Shown in pieces: positions 1 to 7,473 of a stretch of DNA of 21,451 bases (position 1 is its first letter; every line of letters starts with the position of its first letter). The notes under the pieces were generated by a model that had not been told where the DNA came from, searched no databases, and was given only the letters and a program-made list of their open reading frames with translations. The DNA is from Gemmatimonadota bacterium (lineage in GTDB: Bacteria > Latescibacterota > UBA2968): the NCBI GenBank assembly GCA_002714465.1, contig PAXL01000042.1, positions 39,872 to 61,322 on the forward strand. Reading direction: 5' to 3'. The position numbers were made by a program, and so were the translations under genes.

Positions 1-1002
1 GAGACATTCTTTCCGCGAAGCCTGTTCGACCGTATCTGCAAGGTTCGTATCAGTCAACCCGAGATCGTCGAAGCACGGGCGAAACAACGAATCCGGCCGT
101 CATCTCTGACGCAAGACAGCGGCAACGTCGTCATCCTCGCCGCTGATCATCCTGCACGTGGCGTCACTTCAGCCGCCCGTGATCCGTTTGCAATGGGTGA
201 CCGTCAGAGCTACCTGGGACGTATCGTAAGAGTCCTATCTTCTCCTTTCTGTGACGGCATACTGGGCACTCCCGACATCATTGAAGATCTCCTGATCGTC
301 GACCATCTGATGATCGAAACGGGAATCCCATCCATCTTGGATAACCGGATTCTGGCAGGAACGATGAATCGGGGTGGACTCGTTGGTGCCTGCTTCGAAA
401 TGGACGACACCTTCACGGCCTACACAGCGAACCAAATCGTCAACGCCGGTCTCGATGCCGCCAAAATGATGTTTCGCTTTGACGAGCAGAACCCCGATTC
501 GGTCCGCACACTCACGGCCTGTGCACGAGCACTTGATGAATGTGTCGATCTAAGTATCCCTGTCTATCTCGAAGCCCTTCCCGTTGAGCAGAACGAGACA
601 GGCTACCGTGTGATCAAAACACCTGAAGCATTAATCAGAACGGTTGGGATTGCTTCGGGAATCGGGAAGTCATCACTCTACACCTGGATCAAGATTCCAT
701 ACTGCGACCGATACGACGATGTGGCTCGAGCGACAAGCTGTCCAATCCTGATGCTTGGCGGCGAATCCAGCGGCGACCCTGCGAGGATCTACCAGGAGTT
801 TGCGTCCGGCATGACCTCAGCCGGAAACGTCCGGGGCGCGCTTGTCGGCAGGAATGTGCACCATCCGGGCGTTGCGGATCCCGCAGCCGTGGCGGCCGCC
901 GTGTATGGCGTAGTGCACGAAGCCGCCACGCCCGACCGAGCTATCGAAACGATGTCGGCCCGTCACCTCGAAAACATCGGTCTCCTTGAGGGGGTCGGAT
1001 AG
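1..1002 (+). CDS. Cgl0159-family (beta/alpha)8 aldolase-like protein, 5'-truncated
   Basis: The reading frame is open from base 1 without a start, so the N-terminus lies outside the window and 333 residues are visible. The ATG at 193 is internal, because family-typical sequence precedes it: an A-A-D-H-P-A-R-G motif at visible residues 47-54. Further family signatures are D-G-I-L-G-T with I-I-E-D-L-L, T-M-N-R-G-G-L, F-E-M-D-D-T-F-T, Y-T-W-I-K-I-P and L-M-L-G-G-E. These match my memory of the Cgl0159 group, a TIM-barrel family related to DeoC/LacD/class I aldolases and often found beside myo-inositol catabolism genes. The substrate is not established, so I give no gene symbol. The stop codon lies one base before the TTG start proposed for the next gene, suggesting co-transcription. 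Family assignment is confident; the reaction is not. Confidence 0.82.
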   Translation, partial: ETFFPRSLFDRICKVRISQPEIVEARAKQRIRPSSLTQDSGNVVILAADHPARGVTSAARDPFAMGDRQSYLGRIVRVLSSPFCDGILGTPDIIEDLLIVDHLMIETGIPSILDNRILAGTMNRGGLVGACFEMDDTFTAYTANQIVNAGLDAAKMMFRFDEQNPDSVRTLTACARALDECVDLSIPVYLEALPVEQNETGYRVIKTPEALIRTVGIASGIGKSSLYTWIKIPYCDRYDDVARATSCPILMLGGESSGDPARIYQEFASGMTSAGNVRGALVGRNVHHPGVADPAAVAAAVYGVVHEAATPDRAIETMSARHLENIGLLEGVG

Positions 1003-1003
1003 C

Positions 1004-2002
1004 TTGTCTATGCGGGACGTCATTAAGCTGATCGTCAGCCTCGGGGTCGCCGGATTCTTCCTCTGGTCAGCCTTCAGAACAGTCGATCTCCAAACGGTAT
1101 TGGACATCCTTCTGCGAACACGCGTCATCTGGCTGCTCGCCGGCACCGTGTGCATCCTGCTCGCGACCTACCCGCGTGCATATCGATGGCGGATCCTGAT
1201 GGCCCCCATTATCGCCGGGGCGCCGATCCACAAGCTCTTCATGGCGATCCTCGTCGGCTACGCAGGCAACAACCTGATCCCGAGGGCCGGTGAGGTCGCC
1301 AAGGTCTGGGCAATCGACCGAGATCCGAAACGGATATCCGGGCTGCTCGCGACGGTGGCCGTAGAGCGTCTGATCGACCTTCTCGCTCTCATGATGACCT
1401 TCGCCGCCGTCGCCATCTGTATCCGGGGCCATCTAGAGGAGGTCTTCCCTTGGATGACCGACGTGATCAACACAGCTACCCTTTCGATCACTGCTGCGAC
1501 TCTCCTCGTTCTAATCGCTTCGCTCAGGGGTCACCGTCTGATCGACTGGCTCGAATCACGCCTTCACAACCCGCACATAAACCGAATTCTTGAGTTCGCT
1601 CGGTCATTTCTGCAGGGCACAGAAGCCATCCGGTCTCCGTCCACTTACCTGAAGATCTTGTTCTGGACAGTGCTCCTGAACGTCGCCTACGTTGGCGCTC
1701 TCGCTCTACACTTCGAGGCTTTCGACTTCGGAAAACGGTATGGACTGGGACTGCTGGATGCCTTGGTGGTGACGACCATCTCGACGATCGGCATCGTCAT
1801 CCCGACTCCTGGCGGGACGGGTACATACCACTACTTCTCGAGCCGCGCGCTTCACGGCCTCTACGGCGTTCCTTTGGAGGAGGCACTGGCCTTCGCAACA
1901 GTTGTTCACGGCCTTATATACGTCGCCTTCCTGGTCACTGGGGGCCCCGGCTTGATCTCTCTCATCTGGAGAAAGCGAGCGTCGGCTCCAGAATCTACTT
2001 AA
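1004..2002 (+). CDS. Flippase-like integral membrane protein (lysylphosphatidylglycerol synthase TM-region/UPF0104 family)
   Basis: About 332 residues with roughly eight hydrophobic segments. Hallmarks of the family are N-L-I-P-R-A-G-E-V-A-K near residue 95, V-A-V-E-R-L-I-D-L-L near residue 120, and P-T-P-G-G-T-G-T-Y near residue 270. Members include AglD/MprF-like flippase domains that move lipids or lipid-linked sugars across the inner membrane; this one lacks the soluble MprF synthetase domain. I chose the TTG at 1004 because GAGGGGG at 988-994 sits 9 nt upstream. An ATG at 1010 and an overlapping TTG at 986 are alternatives. It directly follows the aldolase-like gene. Its stop TAA shares a TTAA tetranucleotide with the stop of the convergent TPR gene. 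The transported substrate is unknown. Confidence 0.85.
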   Translation: MSMRDVIKLIVSLGVAGFFLWSAFRTVDLQTVLDILLRTRVIWLLAGTVCILLATYPRAYRWRILMAPIIAGAPIHKLFMAILVGYAGNNLIPRAGEVAKVWAIDRDPKRISGLLATVAVERLIDLLALMMTFAAVAICIRGHLEEVFPWMTDVINTATLSITAATLLVLIASLRGHRLIDWLESRLHNPHINRILEFARSFLQGTEAIRSPSTYLKILFWTVLLNVAYVGALALHFEAFDFGKRYGLGLLDALVVTTISTIGIVIPTPGGTGTYHYFSSRALHGLYGVPLEEALAFATVVHGLIYVAFLVTGGPGLISLIWRKRASAPEST

Positions 2003-2319
2003 CTCTCAGCCTCGTTCTGCAACTGCATCGACGCGGCCATTTCGGCTTCAGCCTCTTCGATCATATCCTTCTGCTGATAAAGCCGTGACAGGCTAGCGTG
2101 GGGCAAAGGATCCTTCGGCATCAGCTCGATCGCGCGTGTGACCGCCACGATCGCCTCGTCCACCTTCCCCAAACGGTCTAGGGCCTGACTGAGGCCAAGA
2201 TACCCGAGTCCAAAATTGTTGACGGTCTGAACACTTTCCCGAAACGCGGCGGCCGCCTCGTCCAGCTCGTCCCGTGTCAAATGTCCCAATCCCTCGATGT
2301 ATTTCTTCTTTGCGTCCAA
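1999..2319 (-). CDS. Small tetratricopeptide-repeat protein
   Basis: A 106-residue protein that is almost entirely TPR helices: about three repeats, with typical positions such as A-A-A-A-F-R-E-S, G-L-G-Y-L-G-L-S-Q-A-L and A-I-V-A-V-T-R-A-I-E-L-M-P-K-D-P. No signal peptide or membrane segment, so probably a cytoplasmic scaffold or adaptor. The start is a TTG at 2317-2319, supported by GAGGAG (complement of 2325-2330) 5 nt upstream. That ribosome site overlaps the TGA stop of the upstream zinc-ribbon gene, so the two are probably translationally coupled. Its partner may be the zinc-ribbon membrane protein, but that is inference from proximity. Confidence 0.8.
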   Translation of the reverse strand: MDAKKKYIEGLGHLTRDELDEAAAAFRESVQTVNNFGLGYLGLSQALDRLGKVDEAIVAVTRAIELMPKDPLPHASLSRLYQQKDMIEEAEAEMAASMQLQNEAES

Positions 2320-2328
2320 GTCGACTCC

Positions 2329-2523
2329 TCAAAGTACCTGTATCAGGAATACAAAAATCCAGATCAACAAGAGTAGGACCGAGCCTGCTGCGGCAATGCG
2401 GCAGACGGTACAGACTGATCTTTCGTCCTCGATTTCGGGGCGCGTGACCGTCCCACAATCCGGGCACCGGATGTCACGGCGCTCGAACTCCCGTCCGCAC
2501 GCTCGACACGTAGTCAAGGACAC
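2329..2523 (-). CDS. Small zinc-ribbon protein with C-terminal membrane anchor
   Basis: A 64-residue protein with C-x2-C pairs at residues 6/9, 20/23 and 38/41, followed by a strongly hydrophobic segment at about 45-63 that forms a tail anchor. The first two pairs look like a zinc ribbon (C-R-A-C ... C-P-D-C). The third pair abuts the membrane segment. The start is GTG at 2521-2523, with GAGG on the minus strand 5 nt upstream. The gene heads a two-gene unit with the TPR protein, and its TGA stop lies inside the TPR gene's ribosome-binding site. No specific function can be assigned; a membrane-bound metal-binding adaptor is the most I can say. Confidence 0.75.
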   Translation of the reverse strand: MSLTTCRACGREFERRDIRCPDCGTVTRPEIEDERSVCTVCRIAAAGSVLLLLIWIFVFLIQVL

Positions 2524-2540
2524 AACGACCTCAAAGAGTT

Positions 2541-2570
2541 AGGCGCCCCCGTCAACAGACGGAGGCGCCT
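2541..2570. terminator. 13-bp hairpin with tetraloop, probable terminator
   Basis: Left arm 2541-2553 (AGGCGCCCCCGTC), loop AACA at 2554-2557, right arm 2558-2570 (GACGGAGGCGCCT). All 13 positions pair on the minus-strand RNA, one as a G-U wobble. It lies 28 bp past the stop of the minus-strand outer-membrane protein gene and just before the zinc-ribbon gene. There is no clean U-tract on the minus side, so it may act as a Rho-dependent or intrinsically weak terminator, or as an mRNA 3'-end stabiliser. Confidence 0.6.
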
Positions 2571-2597
2571 TGTTGTTCTCGTACTCGAGCGGTCTTA

Positions 2598-5500
2598 CTA
2601 GAAGACCCCGTTGACATCGATCGAGAAGTACTGCAGCGGGTGGAAGGACTGAGCGAAGTCCGTCGGCCAAGCGATGTCATACCTAAAGATGAACAGCCCA
2701 AGGTTTACCCTCGCACCGAAACCGTAGCCCCCCTTCAGATCTCTGAGTTCGAACCCACCGTCTCGTGCTTCCCACGGGTCGAAGTCCCGGCGATTGAAGG
2801 CCCCACCTAAATCTAGGAATAGTTCCCCTTGGACGTTCTGAAAAAAGATTGGCAGCGGCCACCCCATCGCAATCTGGTGGAACATCGGAAATCGGAAAGC
2901 GATGTTCGTCAGCACATACGAATCACCCGCTGTCTCGAACAACTCGATACCACGCAGTGGCCACACAAAGCTTGAGAAAAAGACTTCGTTTGTGGGAACA
3001 CGGGCTATAGTCGAAAAGGTTGGGTTGACTGTGTTGTTCATACCGCCAACAAAGAACCGCGTCCTATTCCGACCGAAACTCGTTCCACCGGACAACCTCA
3101 CGGCCAACGTATACTGGTCGAGCATCCTGATGTATTTACGGTAATCACCCGACACGGTGAAGTACTCGAGCCCGGCAGGGCTTCCCTCAAGGTCGAGACG
3201 AGCGCGTCGACCTGAGATCGGGCCGTAGAAACCCGGTCTCGTATTGTCATCTACCAGTGCCAGCTGCGGTATGGCTGCCCGATCCGTCCGGATCGTCAAA
3301 CCTGCATTGTTCTGTGTAGGTCCACCGAAAAATCCGTTGTTCACAAACGGATTCAGCGCGTTCGCAAACTCGTCGCGCTGTATTGTGATAAAGCGCAAAC
3401 TCGCCTCGACCCGGCTGAATCGGTTGAAGGGCCGGTCGATCATGCTGCTCAACCCGTAGTAACGGTCGGCAAAAAGCTGGTTTCCACTAAAGAAGAACAG
3501 CCTTGTATGGAATAGTGTGCTGAAGTAATTCGTCTGCCGCTTCAGGTATGCATAAGTAAGGTAAAAGTCGCTGTCTTCGATCGAGAAGTTCAGGCTCGTC
3601 AGCAGGGACAACCTGTGGTCTCCCATCACGTCGCTTAACGAGAATTGAGCGAGGCCACTGAGACCGTAGAACGTGTCGAATCCGGCGTTGGCAGCGAAAA
3701 TCTCAGGTTTGAACTGTATCGTGTATTTGTTGACCTTGAACTCCCCTTCCCAGTCGTCGAGACTGGCGACGGTCGTGTCCGTCGAATCGTAATCAGCTAT
3801 CTCGCTTTCGTCGCCCACCATCTCATCCTCTACACCCTCCTCAGCAGCCAGAGTCACCTGATCAGACACCCACTGCTCGAGCCTTTCCAACGACTCGCTT
3901 CCCTCTGCGCCCCCCCCGCTCGACGCAACCTCGTCTTCGAGTATCTCTCCGTCGAGTTCATCTTCCAGTGCAGAGGCGATCGAATCCTGCTCTGCCTGGG
4001 AATGCTCCCGCTGGATTTCCACAAAGGTCTTGTCCTCCACCCCGCGCTGGCGCTTCGCGATCCGGGTTAGGGGCAGGTCCGAGGGCTCCTTGAGCTTGTC
4101 CATAGGGTTTCTGAGCGTGAAGACGTCGTAGCCACCATTGTGGAAGACCGTGAAAGCCATCTTCTTGCCATCTGGCGACCAGTCAAAGTCGAGCGCGCTC
4201 GCCAAGAGGTTGGTCACAACCATCTCAGGTTCGTCACCGTCGATATCGGCGACGTAGATGTTGCCCACACCCGTGCGATCCGAGATGTAAGCGAGCGTCT
4301 TGCCATCCTGCCCCCACTTCGGGTAGGACTCCTTCGCCTCGTTCTCGACGACTCGTCGCATCTCCGAGCCATCCGGGCGGATTACATAGATGTCATACTG
4401 CCCGTATGCGAAGTCCTTGCGGCCGTCGAAGGTCAGGGACTCGTCCGGATTATCCGAACTCATGGCGATCCATTTCCCATCCGGTGACCAACTCAGGTTC
4501 GTCTCGTCGTAGGGGTCGTGTGTGATCCGATGAAGTGCATCGGTCTCAACGTCCACCACATAGATGTCCGACCAACCGTCCTTGAGGCCAGAGAAGGCGA
4601 TTCGCTTACCATCGGGCGACCAAGCGGGCTCGAACAGCCCATCCAGATCGAAGTTAAACCGCTTCTTCAGCTTCCTCCGCTTCACGTCCAGCGTGTAGAG
4701 CGTGTTCTTGTTCTTGGACTTGGCGGCAAACGCTATATACTGCCCGTTCGGCGACCACGTGATACCTGGCCGGAGCACGAACATCCACTCGAAATCGCTC
4801 GAGCGCTCCCCTTCGACGAGACGGCCCAGATCTTTCCCGTCGATAGCGGATCGGAGGTAGATGTCAAACGTGCCGTTTCGGTCAGAGAGATACGCGATCT
4901 TGTCTCCCTGTGGAGAGAACTGAGGAGCCCGGTTGAAGAAGCCGCCCTCTTCCTCCCGGTCCGTAAGCGACTTGGCGATCTCGTCCGGGCTGTCGTGCTT
5001 ATTGATCTCGTTCCAGTGCTGACGTTTCAGCCAAATGTGCCACTTCTCGTTCAGCTCCTCGACACCCACACCCAGCGCAGACTTCAGGGCCTTGTCGATC
5101 GTCTTCGCGGTGCGAACATCGCGAATAACCTGCCCCACCTTCTCCCGACCATACTCCTGCTCAATCATATAAAATATGGACTGCCCACCCTTGTAAGCGA
5201 ACAGGCCACCCTGGGGGATGAACTCGATCGGCGGCACGTAACCCGTTATCGTGGCATCTCGCATCTGGTTGTCGGCGGCGATATCCCAGCCGTACCGCGA
5301 AAGGTATTCCGCGATCCCCTCGACGACCCATAGAGGGGGGATCGTCGCCTGCTGGTTCAGCATCGCACCCAGCCAGCCCCCACCCGTCCAGAGTTCGACG
5401 GTCACAGAGTGCACCAGCTCGTGGTGGATGACGTGCCGGAAGTCGGCGTAGGAGCCGGTGTATGGAATCACAACACGGCCTTGCGCAAACTCGGTGAACC

Positions 5501-5834
5501 CACCTGTGAACTCGGTCAGTTCGGCACCAGAGATGTTACTGACGGCGAAACCGTTGTGGGAGTTGTAGAAAACGAGAGGATACCGACCTTTCATCTCGTA
5601 GTTTAGGGCCTCCTCGATCTCGACCAGGGAACGTTCAGCCTCTTTCGCGGCGAACTCGGCCACAGGAAGTGAGTTTTTGTCGAAATAGATCGTGAAGTGC
5701 TCAGTCTCTATGTAGTGCCAGTCGAAATCACCCAGACTCACCTTGTTCTTCCCGAAATACTCCTGCGCTTCCGCTGTGTTCAGCGTCAGGCCGAGAACGG
5801 CAAGGAAGAAAAACACGTGTCGCCTTGTTCGCAT
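2598..5834 (-). CDS. Outer-membrane protein with peptidase-MA-like metalloprotease domain, PD40 propeller and C-terminal beta-barrel
   Basis: 1078 residues. A signal peptide (R-R plus a hydrophobic core, cleavage near A-E-A at 23) is followed by a gluzincin-like domain at about 35-270: H138-E139-L-V-H142, then W-V-V-E172-G-I-A-E-Y, giving two His ligands, the catalytic Glu and a probable third ligand. Residues 303-572 hold about six TolB/PD40 blades of the type W-S-P-D-G-K-x-I-A-F. Residues 595-695 are a highly acidic linker. The remainder looks like an Omp85/BamA-type barrel rich in alternating aromatic strands, and it ends in V-N-G-V-F, the terminal Phe expected for BAM-dependent insertion. 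AAGGAG (complement of 5841-5846) precedes the ATG by 6 nt. Each module is known, and related protease-PD40 proteins are common in Gemmatimonadota-like genomes. The substrate is unknown. Confidence 0.85.
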   Translation of the reverse strand: MRTRRHVFFFLAVLGLTLNTAEAQEYFGKNKVSLGDFDWHYIETEHFTIYFDKNSLPVAEFAAKEAERSLVEIEEALNYEMKGRYPLVFYNSHNGFAVSNISGAELTEFTGGFTEFAQGRVVIPYTGSYADFRHVIHHELVHSVTVELWTGGGWLGAMLNQQATIPPLWVVEGIAEYLSRYGWDIAADNQMRDATITGYVPPIEFIPQGGLFAYKGGQSIFYMIEQEYGREKVGQVIRDVRTAKTIDKALKSALGVGVEELNEKWHIWLKRQHWNEINKHDSPDEIAKSLTDREEEGGFFNRAPQFSPQGDKIAYLSDRNGTFDIYLRSAIDGKDLGRLVEGERSSDFEWMFVLRPGITWSPNGQYIAFAAKSKNKNTLYTLDVKRRKLKKRFNFDLDGLFEPAWSPDGKRIAFSGLKDGWSDIYVVDVETDALHRITHDPYDETNLSWSPDGKWIAMSSDNPDESLTFDGRKDFAYGQYDIYVIRPDGSEMRRVVENEAKESYPKWGQDGKTLAYISDRTGVGNIYVADIDGDEPEMVVTNLLASALDFDWSPDGKKMAFTVFHNGGYDVFTLRNPMDKLKEPSDLPLTRIAKRQRGVEDKTFVEIQREHSQAEQDSIASALEDELDGEILEDEVASSGGGAEGSESLERLEQWVSDQVTLAAEEGVEDEMVGDESEIADYDSTDTTVASLDDWEGEFKVNKYTIQFKPEIFAANAGFDTFYGLSGLAQFSLSDVMGDHRLSLLTSLNFSIEDSDFYLTYAYLKRQTNYFSTLFHTRLFFFSGNQLFADRYYGLSSMIDRPFNRFSRVEASLRFITIQRDEFANALNPFVNNGFFGGPTQNNAGLTIRTDRAAIPQLALVDDNTRPGFYGPISGRRARLDLEGSPAGLEYFTVSGDYRKYIRMLDQYTLAVRLSGGTSFGRNRTRFFVGGMNNTVNPTFSTIARVPTNEVFFSSFVWPLRGIELFETAGDSYVLTNIAFRFPMFHQIAMGWPLPIFFQNVQGELFLDLGGAFNRRDFDPWEARDGGFELRDLKGGYGFGARVNLGLFIFRYDIAWPTDFAQSFHPLQYFSIDVNGVF

Positions 5835-6037
5835 GGTCTACTCCTTGTCTCTGAAGAGCACACTAGGCTATAGACTACCAGACAACACCAGTGCTGATGC
5901 TCTCAGATCTGCATTTGGCAATCCTCCTACACTGGACCACCAAAACCAAATCAAAAAAACTTAAACAATTGCAGAAGAACACTTTGCGAAAATAGTTTAA
6001 ACTTACACTTGAATCGCAAGAACCTGCCTTAGTCGAC

Positions 6038-6055
6038 AGGGGAAGATGTTCCCCT
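6038..6055. repeat. 7-bp perfect inverted repeat with tetraloop
   Basis: AGGGGAA (6038-6044), loop GATG, TTCCCCT (6049-6055). A T-rich stretch (CTTTTTTAAAA) starts about 17 bp downstream, too far for a classical intrinsic terminator. It could be a protein-binding palindrome or an RNA hairpin. Confidence 0.45.
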
Positions 6056-6148
6056 TCGCATCCATCTCTTTTTTAAAATCACGAGAGCGTCCAAAGTTGC
6101 ATCGATTCGTCCGGGCCCGCAATCCCGTTTCTACCCGGGACTTCACGC

Positions 6149-6177
6149 TTGACTACCCACGGCTACCCAACTAAAGT
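6149..6177 (+). promoter_or_regulatory. Sigma-70-like promoter of the coiled-coil gene
   Basis: TTGACT (6149-6154), a 17-bp spacer, and TAAAGT (6172-6177). The predicted transcript would begin near 6184, leaving a leader of about 13 nt before the ATG at 6197. This reading explains the TTG at 6149 as a -35 element rather than a start codon. Confidence 0.5.
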
Positions 6178-6196
6178 TAGGAGTCTTCAGAACGCT

Positions 6197-6511
6197 ATGT
6201 CAGACCACGATAACAATAGCCTCTACACCGAGGCGCTCGAAGCAGCAGAGCGCGAAGCGACCGAGCTTGATCAAGAGATCGCCCAGCTCAAAACGCTTCT
6301 CCGACGCCTTGAGGCGCAAAAAAGCGCGGTAGACGAAGTCTACTTGGCACTCAGCAAATGGGTCGAGCTTTCTGGCACCCAACCTGAGCCCACAGCCGAC
6401 CCGTTCGATTCGCTGTTTGAGGATCAGGGTGAGACGATCCGTCTCTCCGAAGAAGAGGTATCGCTGATCGCCTACCCCGACGGCCGCCCTCCTGAAGAAG
6501 AATCTCACTAG
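6197..6511 (+). CDS. Small coiled-coil protein of unknown function
   Basis: 104 residues from the ATG at 6197. Residues about 10-55 form a clear amphipathic coiled coil rich in Glu, Leu, Ala and Gln (E-A-A-E-R-E-A-T-E-L-D-Q-E-I). The C-terminal half is acidic and Pro-rich, probably disordered. No signal peptide or catalytic motif is visible, and the shape recalls small scaffold or prefoldin-like proteins without matching any I can name. AGGAG at 6179-6183 lies 13 nt before this ATG, longer than usual. A TTG at 6149 would extend the protein by 16 residues but coincides with a good -35 box. The gene ends in a CTAG shared with the stop of the convergent hydrolase gene. Confidence 0.65.
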   Translation: MSDHDNNSLYTEALEAAEREATELDQEIAQLKTLLRRLEAQKSAVDEVYLALSKWVELSGTQPEPTADPFDSLFEDQGETIRLSEEEVSLIAYPDGRPPEEESH

Positions 6512-7341
6512 CCAATCACAGGGTTGTTGTCGTTCTCCTGCCGAACCGTCGTAATCGGTCCGTGTCCCGGGAATACTTTTGTGTCCGAAGGAAGGGACAT
6601 CACCTTCTGTCTAACCGCTTCGATCTGTCCCGTGTAAGCCTCTCTCCGCGCCCCACCCAGAGATGCCGCAAACAGCGCGTCTCCCGGGAAACAGACCCCT
6701 TCCGTCGCGTAGGCTATCCCCCCAGCCGTATGACCGGGCAGTGACAACGCGTTGACTTCAAGCGAACCAATCCGGTCCGCCCAGCCGTCATCCACGCGCA
6801 CATCCACCGGCCCGCCGAACATCTGAGCATCGACCTCAGAACAGCAAACCTTCGCACCTGTCCTCGATTTCATCTCCGCTGTCGCACCAACGTGGTCAGC
6901 GTGCCCGTGGGTCAGAAGAATATGTGTGATCCGTGCCCCCGTCTGCTCAATCAACGCAGAGATCCTGTCCGGCTGCCCACCGGCGTCGATCAACGCTCCT
7001 TCACCTGTCTCCAAACACTTCATCACGTAGGCGTTTACCTCCATGCCTGCGCTCAGAATCACCCGGTCGACGTTTACTCTCTCTGACTGGAAACGATCGT
7101 TCCCACCCTCCGGGACCCACCCATTCGCCACTCGTGTCAGCTTCTTTCCGTCCAGCCCAAGGGTATCCGCGATCTTGTGGATCATCGCCTCGTCGGGTAT
7201 CAGATCATAGGAAGTGACCCGTCCGATATCGAAGACGCTCAGTCCAGACTGCTTGGCCAACGCGTGCGAGCTGACACCGCGTCCAACCATCGCTTTGCCC
7301 ACGATATCACCGAAGTAATCTTCGAGGTTTGAATAGCCCAA
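6508..7341 (-). CDS. Metallo-beta-lactamase-fold hydrolase with N-terminal HTH (XRE-like) domain
   Basis: 277 residues in two parts. Residues about 8-72 look like a Cro/C1-type helix-turn-helix (S-S-H-A-L-A-K-Q-S-G-L-S, then I-H-K-I-A-D-T-L-G-L). Residues 88-270 form an MBL-fold domain with the full glyoxalase-II-like ligand set: H145-G-H147-A-D149-H150, H204 in P-G-H-T, D221 in F-P-G-D, and H260 in F-P-G-H-G. The hydrolase is therefore expected to bind two metals; the substrate (thioester or similar) cannot be read from sequence. The start is TTG at 7339-7341, strongly supported by AAGGAG (complement of 7348-7353) 6 nt upstream. The next in-frame Met would cut into the HTH. The gene is divergent from rpiA. 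The DNA-binding role is inferred. Confidence 0.82.
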   Translation of the reverse strand: MGYSNLEDYFGDIVGKAMVGRGVSSHALAKQSGLSVFDIGRVTSYDLIPDEAMIHKIADTLGLDGKKLTRVANGWVPEGGNDRFQSERVNVDRVILSAGMEVNAYVMKCLETGEGALIDAGGQPDRISALIEQTGARITHILLTHGHADHVGATAEMKSRTGAKVCCSEVDAQMFGGPVDVRVDDGWADRIGSLEVNALSLPGHTAGGIAYATEGVCFPGDALFAASLGGARREAYTGQIEAVRQKVMSLPSDTKVFPGHGPITTVRQENDNNPVIG

Positions 7342-7437
7342 ATCCGGCTCCTTCCAAGGTCCTTACTCAGAAAAACGTGTCCAACTTCCAAGATACCCAG
7401 ATCGGTCAAACACGCCAAGTTACAAGCCTAATTCTGA

Positions 7438-7466
7438 TTGCTCGGGTCGCAGCCGCAACCTATCTT
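7438..7466 (+). promoter_or_regulatory. rpiA promoter, leaderless type
   Basis: TTGCTC (7438-7443), a 17-bp spacer, and TATCTT (7461-7466). Only 7 nt separate the -10 element from the ATG at 7474, so transcription should start at or next to the start codon. No Shine-Dalgarno sequence is present upstream of the ATG, consistent with a leaderless mRNA. Confidence 0.55.
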
Positions 7467-7473
7467 CTGTCCC

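Larger units (their letters stand above)
5835..6196. other. Intergenic regulatory region between divergent genes
   Basis: 362 bp with no convincing gene. It is AT-rich around 5935-6010. It contains an inverted repeat TTGCGA (5984-5989) / TCGCAA (6014-6019) flanking a GTTTAAAC palindrome, a hairpin at 6038-6055, and a promoter at 6149-6177 for the coiled-coil gene. The promoter of the large minus-strand gene must also lie here, but I could not identify a convincing -35/-10 pair for it. Confidence 0.6.

Noticed and set aside
4518..5333. 271-codon open frame on the plus strand
   Set aside because: It lies wholly opposite the PD40 region of the large minus-strand gene, has no family match that I can see, and reflects codon bias of the true gene.
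6149..6196. Upstream TTG start for the coiled-coil gene
   Set aside because: The TTG coincides with a -35 hexamer that has a matching -10 at 17-bp spacing, and the added residues look non-conserved.
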